Positions 15,459 to 23,875 of a stretch of 64,000 nt of DNA are shown here, piece by piece. The translations under genes were made by a program, and so were the position numbers. Each line of letters opens with the position of its first letter. Positions within the stretch are counted from its first letter, which is position 1. The notes beneath the pieces are model-generated. The model saw only the letters and a list, made by a program, of their open reading frames with translations, was not told the origin of the DNA and did not search any database. The stretch is taken from contig JAYZDF010000062.1 of assembly GCA_036337945.1 (NCBI GenBank), forward strand, positions 1 through 64,000, read 5' to 3'. Source of the stretch: JAYZDF01 sp036337945 (GTDB lineage: Bacteria; Myxococcota; Kuafuiibacteriia; Kuafuiibacteriales; Kuafuiibacteriaceae).

Positions 15459-17411
15459 TTGAGTGTGTCGTCTGAACGTCTTCCTCGCCTTGGGCGATAC
15501 CAGGTCCTCAGTAAGATCGCTGAGGGAGGAATGGCAGAAATCTTCCTCGCGAAAGCCATTGGTGTCATGGGGTTTGAGCGTCTTGCGGCGATCAAACTCA
15601 TCCGTCCTCACCTGATGGAAGATTCCGATTTTGTGAAAATGTTTCTCGACGAAGCGAGGATCGCAATGCATTTGCGGCACCGGAATATCGTCCAGACAAC
15701 AGAACTTGAACGTGTTGATGGGACCTACTTTATTGCGATGGAATTCGTACACGGCGTTAACGTGTACGATTTATATGAGCGGATCGCTGCACAGGGACAA
15801 TGGATCGAGCTTCCCATGGCTTTATACATCGTCTCTGAAGCATGCAAAGGCCTGCACTTCGCGCACATGCGCACCCACCCCGATGGACGGCCTTTAGGAA
15901 TCATCCACAGAGACATCTCTCCGCAAAATATTCTTTTGAGCTTCGAGGGTGAAGTGAAAATTATGGACTTCGGTATTGCCCAGGCAACCGACAGACTTCA
16001 CAAGACGCAACCTGGAATTGTCAAAGGTAAGTACCAATATATGGCACCTGAGATTTTACAGGACCGGAAGGTAGATCACCGAATTGATGTCTTTGCGGCG
16101 GGAGTAGTCCTTTATGAACTGCTTACCCGCGAGAATCCATTCGCGGGTGCAACAGCAGTTGAAACAATTGAGTCTGTCCTGAGGAAACCTGTCATTCCAC
16201 CAACTGAAAAATGCGGTGTTGGTTCACGCGCATTAGATTCCATTATCCTTAAAGCTTTGGCCAAAGATCCGGACGAGCGATATTCGTCTGCAAGAGAACT
16301 ATCGGCGGTCCTAACAGATCATGGGTTGGGCTTAACTGGCGCCCGCTGGGATATTGCATCCGGAGATTCAAGCTTAGCCCAGCTTCTTCAGTCCTTATTC
16401 CCAGACAAAATTGCGCAAACATTCACGCCTTCGAGCGCAGAAGAAGTGGTCCTGCCACGGGCCCATCACTACACCGATTCGCAAGTAGACCTGAGTGTCG
16501 CAGATACCAACGACGAACAGCTTATTCTTACAGTGGATGGCTCAGGCGCAAACGTTTCTCCCTTAGATGTGACATCACTTACCCCATCTATAGAAGCGCA
16601 TGACGATGAAGACGAAGTACAGACGGCGCTCGCGTTGGATGCAGACCCCTACAGCGAAGAGTCAAAAGAGCCGACAACACACACTGCGCTGGAGGAACCC
16701 GTCACGGACCGAGCGCTAGAGGCCATTCACGATGAGAAAGATGCAAGTGGTGGCGTAACAATTCTTGACCAAGGCGCAGATCTGGAAGCCCTTCGTAACG
16801 AATATAATAGTGAATCAGCCAACGCCCTCCTGGACCGAGGACCGACAGTGGCTCCAAAGCGAAAGGCTGACCAAAGACCTGTTCGCTATGACGCACCACC
16901 GTTGCAAAAAGAAAGGGGTGTGACCGAAGAATCATTAATTACTCCCGTCTCAGCTTCAAATCCGGACTTTTACAACTCCCAAGCCTCACTCAGAGCATCT
17001 CGGGTCGCGAGAACTGTTTCCAATCAACAATACGTAGACGTCAAAATTCCCGCAGCAAGACAAGCGAACATAACAACAGGAGTTGAACACAATCAGGCAC
17101 CTAAGCATTCTGAACTTACGCGGGCTGCGTTTGTGATGCTTGCGCTATCCTGCATCGTTCTTGCTATCGTCGTCTTTTACCAACCCAATCGTGAAATTTT
17201 AACGATTCCCATTCATTCCGAGCCGCAAGGTGCGACCGTAGTCATCAATGGAGTTGTGCAAGAGAACCGAACTCCATTGAGCGCGCTAGTACCCAGTGGT
17301 CGGACGTACCGCGTTGAAATTTCGGCGCCGGGCTTTCGAACATTCTCAAAAGAGTTCTATGCAAAGGGAGATTCGCGGATCAAGATAGACGCGATCTTAA
17401 CAGCAAAATGA
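15459..17411 (+). CDS. Membrane Ser/Thr protein kinase with PEGA domain
   Basis: About 650 residues. A Hanks-type kinase domain starts near residue 12 (GRYQVLSKIAEGGMAEIFLA), with the catalytic lysine in AAIKLIRP, the catalytic loop HRDISPQNIL, metal-binding DFG and the APE region (MAPEIL). A long acidic disordered linker follows, then one membrane helix (FVMLALSCIVLAIVVFY) and a C-terminal PEGA-type beta domain (IHSEPQGATVVINGV). PEGA domains face the periplasm, so the protein may sense an envelope signal and phosphorylate cytoplasmic targets. TTG 15459 fits the AGGT ribosome site; TTG 15429 and GTG 15465 are alternatives. The next gene overlaps by 4 bases, a sign of coupling. Confidence 0.93.
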   Translation: MSVSSERLPRLGRYQVLSKIAEGGMAEIFLAKAIGVMGFERLAAIKLIRPHLMEDSDFVKMFLDEARIAMHLRHRNIVQTTELERVDGTYFIAMEFVHGVNVYDLYERIAAQGQWIELPMALYIVSEACKGLHFAHMRTHPDGRPLGIIHRDISPQNILLSFEGEVKIMDFGIAQATDRLHKTQPGIVKGKYQYMAPEILQDRKVDHRIDVFAAGVVLYELLTRENPFAGATAVETIESVLRKPVIPPTEKCGVGSRALDSIILKALAKDPDERYSSARELSAVLTDHGLGLTGARWDIASGDSSLAQLLQSLFPDKIAQTFTPSSAEEVVLPRAHHYTDSQVDLSVADTNDEQLILTVDGSGANVSPLDVTSLTPSIEAHDDEDEVQTALALDADPYSEESKEPTTHTALEEPVTDRALEAIHDEKDASGGVTILDQGADLEALRNEYNSESANALLDRGPTVAPKRKADQRPVRYDAPPLQKERGVTEESLITPVSASNPDFYNSQASLRASRVARTVSNQQYVDVKIPAARQANITTGVEHNQAPKHSELTRAAFVMLALSCIVLAIVVFYQPNREILTIPIHSEPQGATVVINGVVQENRTPLSALVPSGRTYRVEISAPGFRTFSKEFYAKGDSRIKIDAILTAK

Positions 17412-18136
17412 AGAAGTTTAGATTCTTACCAGTTTGGCTAGTCATTTTAGCCTTTTGTTTCAGTATGAACTCATCTCAAGTGAGCCATGCCGCTAAACGA
17501 CCAGATCCGGTTGTTGCAACACTGATGTCGTTGGGAGCGACAGTCCTTCCCGTTGCACTCGGTGCAATTCTGTGGACGCAAGATCGCGGAATCGATGAAG
17601 GCTTCAGATACGATATGGGTTTTGTTTTTTTCACGATTGGGGGTGTATTCGGTCCATCAACAGGCAAGTTTTATGCGGATAAAACGTCCGATGCTTGGGT
17701 ATCGATGATTCTGCGTGGATTGACCGCAGGAATAGGCTTATCTGGCTCGGCCTTATGGTTGAGAGGAGAAACGGCCCAAACCAGAAACAACGGAAGAGCG
17801 ATGGCCGCTATCGGAATCACAGCAACGGGGCTACTTTCTATTTATGACATTTGGACGGCAGGAAGTGCGGCCTTAGAAACCCAGAGAATGAGAGGTTATG
17901 GACCAGGGAGCGAACAGAGCATGCTGAAGGACCTCAGCAGCGGTGACAAAGCAGGGGAAAAAGAGATGAGAGCACTTATCAGGCTCGCGCAAGCTTCAAC
18001 TATTGAGAAGCACCTACCCCGACCTCAACTTCGGCTTCAGGCGCATTCTTTGCGCTTACTTCAGCAGCCAACTTCACAGCTTCAACTTGTTTCTTCTCAA
18101 CTTCCGCCAACTGAATCAATGTACGGTCGAGATTGA
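17408..18136 (+). CDS. Exported multi-span membrane protein paired with the kinase
   Basis: 242 residues. A signal-anchor or signal peptide (about 1-29) is followed by three or four hydrophobic stretches (VVATLMSLGATVLPVALG, MGFVFFTIGGVFG, GLTAGIGLSGSALWL, AMAAIGITATGLLSIYDIW). No family was recognised. The ATG overlaps the kinase TGA by 4 bases, so the two are translationally coupled and probably work together. The last 45 residues (Leu/Gln-rich) are encoded opposite the end of the convergent TPR gene (18000-18136). They look like read-through sequence, so an ancestral stop may have been lost. Confidence 0.75.
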   Translation: MKKFRFLPVWLVILAFCFSMNSSQVSHAAKRPDPVVATLMSLGATVLPVALGAILWTQDRGIDEGFRYDMGFVFFTIGGVFGPSTGKFYADKTSDAWVSMILRGLTAGIGLSGSALWLRGETAQTRNNGRAMAAIGITATGLLSIYDIWTAGSAALETQRMRGYGPGSEQSMLKDLSSGDKAGEKEMRALIRLAQASTIEKHLPRPQLRLQAHSLRLLQQPTSQLQLVSSQLPPTESMYGRD

Positions 18137-19169
18137 TCCGAGCGCGAGTGTAACGAGGATTGGTTTTGATAGCTAATTCAAAAGCATCTCGAGCATCTTC
18201 GAAAGCGTCGATCTTTTCATAAGCTAGCCCTAAATTGTTGTACACGAAGTAAGGTGTCTCATCGCCAAATAACTCGACGGAAGCTTCAAGTGCATCCACG
18301 GCTTGCTCGCCTTCACTCATTTTGACGTATAGAAGACCAAGATTGTTGTACATCATGGGGTGAGTGGGTGCGATAGCAATTGCCTGACGAAAAGCATTCT
18401 CTGCGCGTTGCCAGTGGTATTGCATCATTGCAATTCGTCCTGCGACATTCCACGCCATCGCATTATCAACATCAATTCGTAGAGCACGACGGATTGACAT
18501 CCTGGCTGATTGGTAGTCTTTTTTTGCAATTTGAACTCGTGCCAACTCTACTTGAATTTCGGAGTTATCTGGGTCGAGTACACCAGCATCAAGGAGAGCC
18601 TCTTGAGCAACCTTATAGTCCTTGAGTTCTCGACCAAGGAGCGCCACCTGATAAAGGACCTCGCTCGTGGGAGTATTGACGAACAAATGTTGACGTAAAG
18701 AGGTGTATGCTTGTCGCAGGTTTCCTTTTTCCAGTTGCTCTTCGGACCTTTCGATAAAGTTTACGTCTTTTTCCTCCGTTGAGAGGGCGACGGCAGAAAT
18801 TTTCTTAGGTGATTTTGAATTTGACTCGGAAGAAGAGGCAACCACTGATTCGGGCTTGGCTGTTTTATCAATCGACTTTGCACTGGCTCGGATAACCATC
18901 GGCTCAAAGGTATATTCGACACGGATTGACGCCGGGGGTTCTAGTGAATCTGTAGATTCAGCAACCACGTCTGGCTGAGTGGTCAATTGAATCTTTTGGT
19001 CATGTTGTTGCGCAGTTTGCTGAATTTGAGCTTGGCTCAAGGTTTCTGGTGAGTCCTGACTGGCAATCGTATCCGTGACCATAATTGCACTGGTCAATGT
19101 AAGTGCTCCAGCAAGAACACCTATCGTGATCTTTTCATTAGGGGTGAGGGGTTTATATGTTTTATTCAT
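18000..19169 (-). CDS. TPR-repeat protein with N-terminal membrane anchor
   Basis: 389 residues. A helix near residues 14-31 (ITIGVLAGALTLTSAIMV) would anchor the protein with the rest outside the cytoplasm. Residues about 35-130 form a Ser/Thr/Gln-rich linker. From about residue 140 there are five or six tetratricopeptide repeats, clearest in ALRIDVDNAMAWNVAGRIAM, MMYNNLGLLYVKMSEGEQAV and YFVYNNLGLAYEKIDAFEDA. TPR arrays mediate protein-protein contacts. The C-terminus is Ala/Glu/Val-rich. The 3' end overlaps the convergent membrane-protein gene by 137 bases, which is long for two genuine coding regions. Function unknown. Confidence 0.88.
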   Translation of the reverse strand: MNKTYKPLTPNEKITIGVLAGALTLTSAIMVTDTIASQDSPETLSQAQIQQTAQQHDQKIQLTTQPDVVAESTDSLEPPASIRVEYTFEPMVIRASAKSIDKTAKPESVVASSSESNSKSPKKISAVALSTEEKDVNFIERSEEQLEKGNLRQAYTSLRQHLFVNTPTSEVLYQVALLGRELKDYKVAQEALLDAGVLDPDNSEIQVELARVQIAKKDYQSARMSIRRALRIDVDNAMAWNVAGRIAMMQYHWQRAENAFRQAIAIAPTHPMMYNNLGLLYVKMSEGEQAVDALEASVELFGDETPYFVYNNLGLAYEKIDAFEDARDAFELAIKTNPRYTRARINLDRTLIQLAEVEKKQVEAVKLAAEVSAKNAPEAEVEVGVGASQ

Positions 19170-19334
19170 TATTGATTCTCCTTACTGGGAGACATTTCAA
19201 AAGGTATGCCAAGTTCTTTATTCAAGTAGAAACAACCACTTACATCCTCCAGGTTTGAAAGTGGGTGAAAATTACCGCGTGATCTGTTGTGCGATGAGCC
19301 ACAGGGTGAAAGTGAGAATTTATGCGGCCTATAG

Positions 19335-19874
19335 CTATTTGTGCAAAGCGGTCTTCTCGAAAGCCGCGTTTTGATGGCTCCTTAGGATGCCTACGATTTT
19401 ATCGTCTTTGAATTCGAGAATAGTCGGGGACAACGTATATTCACTGACTAAAAAACTAGCTTCGAATGAAGGATCCGAAGCGGATTCAAGATAGCCCAAT
19501 GGCCGAGGTGTGTTGATTCCAAGAGTACGAAGTCGCTGACTCCACATATACCTCTGCTGAGCCCGGGAGTGTTGAACTGGTCCGGTGATTCGACGAAAAC
19601 CTTTCCTTGGACGAGGAGGAGCAAACCGTAAAACCACATCGACAACTTCTCCATGTGCAAGACGAAGTTGGGCTGTTCGCTCACCCAGCGGACGAATGAA
19701 AGAAAATCCTGGTGGCATAACCTCTCGCCAAAATTCGTTCTCGATAGGTTCGACAAACTGATGCTCAACCAAACTTTGGAAAAGGCTCTCTAGATGAATC
19801 AGTTCTGTGTCGTGGGTCCCGACCCAAGGGTGGTCAGAAGAATCGATAATTTCGAGGGGCTCAATCTCGCCCAA
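19335..19874 (-). CDS. Truncated lipopolysaccharide-kinase-like protein
   Basis: 179 residues. The middle resembles the N-lobe of Kdo/WaaP-type LPS kinases: VVDVVLRFAPPRPRKGFRR as the ATP-lobe strand region, then a helix SRAQQRYMWSQRLRTLGI and the hinge-side pattern TPRPLGYLES-FLVSEYT. The C-lobe with the HGDL-type catalytic loop is missing: the frame stops soon after the hinge, and the 165 bases to the next gene cannot hold it in any frame. Either a degraded kinase or a domain with a non-catalytic role. Starts 6 bases from the end of the glycerate kinase gene, so it is likely in its operon. Confidence 0.55.
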   Translation of the reverse strand: MGEIEPLEIIDSSDHPWVGTHDTELIHLESLFQSLVEHQFVEPIENEFWREVMPPGFSFIRPLGERTAQLRLAHGEVVDVVLRFAPPRPRKGFRRITGPVQHSRAQQRYMWSQRLRTLGINTPRPLGYLESASDPSFEASFLVSEYTLSPTILEFKDDKIVGILRSHQNAAFEKTALHK

Positions 19875-19880
19875 AACGTC

Positions 19881-21242
19881 CTAACCTTCGCTCTTACGGC
19901 CAGAAGATGTTTTTCCTTCCACCGCAAGCAAATGTAGATCAGTCACATTAGTGTCAGTGGGTCCGGTGTTGACTCGGGCTCCACCTTTTTCGAGTGCATT
20001 ATAGCTATCAAATCCAGCGATCGCTGCATCTACATCAACCCCGGCTTCAACCATTGATTCAAAAGAAGCACCGTCGACCAAACCACCTGCAGCGTCGGTT
20101 GGACCGTCAGTACCATCCGTTCCGGCTGCTAGGAAAGCCATGTGATTTTCGCCTTGCATCGCTTTTGCCATTAGCAGCGCAAGGTGTTGACTCCGGCCGC
20201 CTTGTCCGACTTCCCCATCTTCAGGAATCGGTAAGGTAGGCTCACCAACCGCAACAAAAACTTCACGACCTGTTCCACTTCGAACCATTGATCCGGCGCG
20301 AGCAATATAGCCTTCGACAAGTTCAGTTGCATCGCCTTTGATTTCTTTGGTTGCACAACGAACCCTAAGCCCCATAGCTCGAGCTGCTCGAGCAGCCGCC
20401 CGGAGAAGAACACGGGGACCACCAACGACTGCAGCAAATGCTCGAGACAGTCTTGGATCGCCTGGTTTGGGCGATTCAGAAATCTCACCCTTTGCGCCTG
20501 ATTCGAGAATTTCGATCACGCTTTCAGGAATCTTATCCCAAACGCGAGCCTTCTTCAGAGCCGTAATGGCATCTTTAAATCGAGTAGGGTCAGCGACCGT
20601 AGGACCGCCTCCGATGGTCGGTAACTTGTCACCAATGACATCGGATAAAGCCAACGTGAGCACGGATGCTGGGGCGGCTTCTACTGCAAGTCGACCGCCT
20701 TTAATACGAGAGATATGTGAACGAACGCTACTGATTCCAGATGCGTCCATTTCACTCTTAGCCATCACTTCGTCGAGCGCAACGGCATCATTAAACCCAA
20801 TTTGAGGGATGGGAGAAAACAGAAGCGCACTGGCTCCACCGGAAATAAGAACCAATAAAAGGTCTTCTTCGCCAAGCTCAGAAACTAGCTCGACTACATC
20901 GTCTGTTGCACGAACCGATCGGCGGTCCGGAATGGGATGTCCCGCAACGCGAACCTCAAAGCCCTCTACATCTCTTTCATAACCTTCAGTTGTAACGATC
21001 ATGCCGAAGCTCATCTTCTCTTTGATGGCTTCAGGAACGGCTTCCGCCATGGCCGGGGCGGCTTTACCCACGGCAATCACCCCAACGGACTCAATCCGGT
21101 CAAGTGCGATGGCTCGGCGACCTGCACGGATTGCCCCGCTGGACACTTGCAGTCGCGATTCTACCGCTTTTCCCGCATGGGAAGCTTCGAGGGCATCCTT
21201 GTAGATGGCCATCAGGTCCTCGGCTAGTAACGAACGGGCCAT
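19881..21242 (-). CDS. Glycerate 2-kinase (GckA/MOFRL family)
   Basis: 453 residues from the ATG at 21242 (an in-frame TTG at 21278 would add 12). The N-terminal DUF4147 domain shows VGKAAPAMAEAVP, LVLISGGASALL and ALSDVIGDKLPTIGGGPT; the C-terminal MOFRL domain shows GREVFVAVGEPT, GGRSQHLALLMA, AAGTDGTDGPTDAAGG and NTGPTDTNVTDLHL. The family phosphorylates D-glycerate to 2-phosphoglycerate with ATP, feeding glycolysis from glycerate made in serine, glyoxylate or sugar-acid breakdown. Followed at 6 bases by the truncated LPS-kinase-like gene. Confidence 0.93.
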   Translation of the reverse strand: MARSLLAEDLMAIYKDALEASHAGKAVESRLQVSSGAIRAGRRAIALDRIESVGVIAVGKAAPAMAEAVPEAIKEKMSFGMIVTTEGYERDVEGFEVRVAGHPIPDRRSVRATDDVVELVSELGEEDLLLVLISGGASALLFSPIPQIGFNDAVALDEVMAKSEMDASGISSVRSHISRIKGGRLAVEAAPASVLTLALSDVIGDKLPTIGGGPTVADPTRFKDAITALKKARVWDKIPESVIEILESGAKGEISESPKPGDPRLSRAFAAVVGGPRVLLRAAARAARAMGLRVRCATKEIKGDATELVEGYIARAGSMVRSGTGREVFVAVGEPTLPIPEDGEVGQGGRSQHLALLMAKAMQGENHMAFLAAGTDGTDGPTDAAGGLVDGASFESMVEAGVDVDAAIAGFDSYNALEKGGARVNTGPTDTNVTDLHLLAVEGKTSSGRKSEG

Positions 21243-21426
21243 GGATGTTCGTATACTTTGGACCGGAGCAGAACGCAAAAGAATCAGCCAAATGATTGAA
21301 ATCTATGGTTATTTTTTTTACGGCAGGATGTGTCTCAGATTAAACCCTAAACGGAGAGGAGCTAACCAAGGGTTTCAACGTAATTCTTACTGTGTCGCGG
21401 AGCGTAAATTCGTGTATTTTCGGGAC

Positions 21427-23850
21427 ATGTCGAGACGTTTTTTCCGGCTGTCGCTTCTGAGCGCGATCGTAAGCATGAGCTCTTTCTCCCAGAGCGCTTC
21501 CGCAATTTGTACGCCAGACAACCGCACAGATTGTGTCGATCGATTTCGCGCTTACACTGGCACTTTAAACTTCTTCGCGAGCGGAGGTTCTTTTTCTGAA
21601 ATCGACGATCCTACAGACGATCGTCCAGGTCGAGAGGTTTCCATCGGGGAAGTAGAGATACCATTAGACCGAATTCCACCAAGAGCGGAATTGGTAGCTG
21701 CGTTCTTATATTTCGGTGGTTCGCTTTTTCTTGATAACGACGGCAACGATACACCAGACCAGGACGTCGAAATTCTCGTGCCGGGAAGCACAGAATATCA
21801 ATCAGTGAAAGGCGATACTGTTTATCAATCAGGCTCAATCCCCGGTTTTCCAGAGGTTAGTCTCTATTCTGTTCGGGCGGATATCACGGAAATTCTCATG
21901 CAAACTGGAGGGCCGATGGGAGGACAATATAAAGTTAGAGACTTCGCTGCAGATATCTTTAATGACCAAAGCAAGCATACAGTCGCTAACGCTTCTTTTT
22001 CTATTGTGCTCATTTTTCAAGAACCGCGTCTCTCACCGCGGACCATCATCATTTTCGACGGTATGCAAGAAGTATTGGGGTCGACTGTCAGCCTGGCACT
22101 CTCTGGCTTCACAGTTTCAGAAGTTCCTTCAGGCTCGATGACTATTTACGCGCTGGAAGGAGATTGTAATCCTGGACCCGGTGACTGCAGTAATGGAAAT
22201 AATCTCTCCGGAGCAGAACGAATTCGAGTGTCTGCAGACAAAACCGAAGATGAGGCAAGTTGCCTTGCACGCACAGTAGAATCAGACCAAAATCCGATCA
22301 CGCTAGAAAACGCAAGTAACCCCAGAAACGATATATTCAATCGAACAATAAACACCGTCAGCCCTCCGCTGACAAATGTGCCCGGTACAGATATCGACGA
22401 ATTCGACATCACCTCTGCTCTGGCGCCAGGTGACACCTGCGTCACTGTAGAGGCAACCACGCCCTTTCCGACCGGTGGTCAAACCGGTGAGCTGATTGGG
22501 CTCGCTTATGCTATCGTTGGGATTGATGTTTTTGCGCCAGAACTACGAGAAGACTCGCGGATCGAGGTAGGCGCAGAAAACGGTCGATTTTTTGCGGAGC
22601 ACAATCCAGGTGACCCTCTTCGAATATCGTACGTGGTGAGCAACACGGGGAATTTGACGGGTACAGGCATAAATATAGAGGCCGCACTCCCTCGCGGAGT
22701 TATTGATTTTGAAGTCCTTGAGCAACCAGAAGGCGCTTTTGTGGAGGTAGCAAAAGAAGGAGGAGATGCAGGATCAGGTCAAATCTCGGTATCAAATATT
22801 TCTGTCCGTAAGGGTGAAAGTGCCTCTGTCGTTTTGAGTGTGCTCACGCAGTGTCCGTTAGCCGAAACCACCGAACTTACGTTTACAGCGAGCGTGACTG
22901 CACCCCTCGAAGGTGGCTCGGGTGTTCAACCCGTTGAAATGACAACCATAGTACAAAGCAACCGGTGCGGTCCTAGATACTTTCTTTTTGGAGACGGGGG
23001 ATGCCAATCTGCTCCATTTGGCGGGCGAAAAAACTTTTTCGTTTGGCTCACGGTAGCCCTGATGGGATTCGCTATGCTGCGAAAACGTCGTTGGCTTGGC
23101 CTGTTTAGCGGCCTAATCTTCGCATTAATATTTACAGGATGTGGGGAGCCAACAATCCCTGACCATCTTGATCGCCCGCCTGTTGATCCTATTGGGCTAG
23201 CATGTCCGAACTATCCAGGGATGGTCATCATTCCTTCCATTAATGGCAGCGATGTTTTTTGCATGGACGCGTACGAAGCCTCGATAGAAGAAGGACTGAG
23301 TTTAGGAGCCGTTGATCAATCTACGACCAGCTCTTCTGGCGATGGGTCAACCACTGCATCAGCAAATTCTGTACGATTTACACTCCCCGCGTCCGGCGTA
23401 AGCTGGTTTCAAGCCAATGCTGCGTGTCAAAACGCAGGCAAGCGACTTTGCTCAGCCGTAGAGTGGATAACAGCGTGCCGAGGAGATCAAGATCGCACTT
23501 ATCCCTACGCAGAAAACTATGAAAGAGGAACTTGTAACGGACACGACTCGGGCCGAAGGGGGCTCGTGCAAAGTGGTTCTATGTTTGAAGTAAAGCTAGA
23601 CCCGCTCACTGGCAAAGATCGAGCTTTCGGGTGTGTCAGCCAACACGGCGTATACGACCTTAGCGGAAATCTATGGGAATGGAACTCAACACAATATCTC
23701 GATAACACTCGTCGCGGTCTCGCTGGCGGGGGCTACAAGTCGAACCGGACAGGCCTTCGCTGCGTCACTGAAGATAACTACGCATTACCCAATGAAGCGA
23801 ATGCTACATTCGGATTTCGATGCTGTGTAGACTATCCTGTAGGGTTCTAA
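21427..23850 (+). CDS. Large surface protein: DUF11-like, CTERM-like anchor and FGE-like domain joined
   Basis: 807 residues from ATG 21427, which gives a good signal peptide (MSRRFFRLSLLSAIVSMSSF, cleaved after SASA); the frame is open further upstream. Residues about 25-360 form an extracellular beta region. Then comes a DUF11-like repeat (RISYVVSNTGNLTGTGINIE). Near residue 540 is a hydrophobic helix followed by LRKRR, like a C-terminal sorting tail, and immediately a second signal-like helix with lipobox IFTGC. After it lies a formylglycine-generating-enzyme-like (SUMF) domain: GMVIIPSING, MDAYEAS, GKRLCSAVEW, DLSGNLWEWN, GFRCC. The order suggests two genes, a CTERM-anchored protein and a lipoprotein, joined in one frame. 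No enzyme activity can be assumed for the SUMF-type domain. Confidence 0.85.
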   Translation: MSRRFFRLSLLSAIVSMSSFSQSASAICTPDNRTDCVDRFRAYTGTLNFFASGGSFSEIDDPTDDRPGREVSIGEVEIPLDRIPPRAELVAAFLYFGGSLFLDNDGNDTPDQDVEILVPGSTEYQSVKGDTVYQSGSIPGFPEVSLYSVRADITEILMQTGGPMGGQYKVRDFAADIFNDQSKHTVANASFSIVLIFQEPRLSPRTIIIFDGMQEVLGSTVSLALSGFTVSEVPSGSMTIYALEGDCNPGPGDCSNGNNLSGAERIRVSADKTEDEASCLARTVESDQNPITLENASNPRNDIFNRTINTVSPPLTNVPGTDIDEFDITSALAPGDTCVTVEATTPFPTGGQTGELIGLAYAIVGIDVFAPELREDSRIEVGAENGRFFAEHNPGDPLRISYVVSNTGNLTGTGINIEAALPRGVIDFEVLEQPEGAFVEVAKEGGDAGSGQISVSNISVRKGESASVVLSVLTQCPLAETTELTFTASVTAPLEGGSGVQPVEMTTIVQSNRCGPRYFLFGDGGCQSAPFGGRKNFFVWLTVALMGFAMLRKRRWLGLFSGLIFALIFTGCGEPTIPDHLDRPPVDPIGLACPNYPGMVIIPSINGSDVFCMDAYEASIEEGLSLGAVDQSTTSSSGDGSTTASANSVRFTLPASGVSWFQANAACQNAGKRLCSAVEWITACRGDQDRTYPYAENYERGTCNGHDSGRRGLVQSGSMFEVKLDPLTGKDRAFGCVSQHGVYDLSGNLWEWNSTQYLDNTRRGLAGGGYKSNRTGLRCVTEDNYALPNEANATFGFRCCVDYPVGF
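23074..23142 (+). other. Internal start and lipoprotein signal inside the surface-protein gene
   Basis: ATG 23074 lies inside the hydrophobic/LRKRR tail of the upstream half. It would begin a perfect type II signal peptide (MLRKRRWLGLFSGLIFALIF) with lipobox FTGC, the cysteine at codon 23. Translation from here would yield an independent lipoprotein of about 259 residues carrying the FGE-like domain. No strong ribosome site precedes it. Confidence 0.5.
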
Positions 23851-23875
23851 AAAAGCTAGAGTCCCGAAGTAATGA

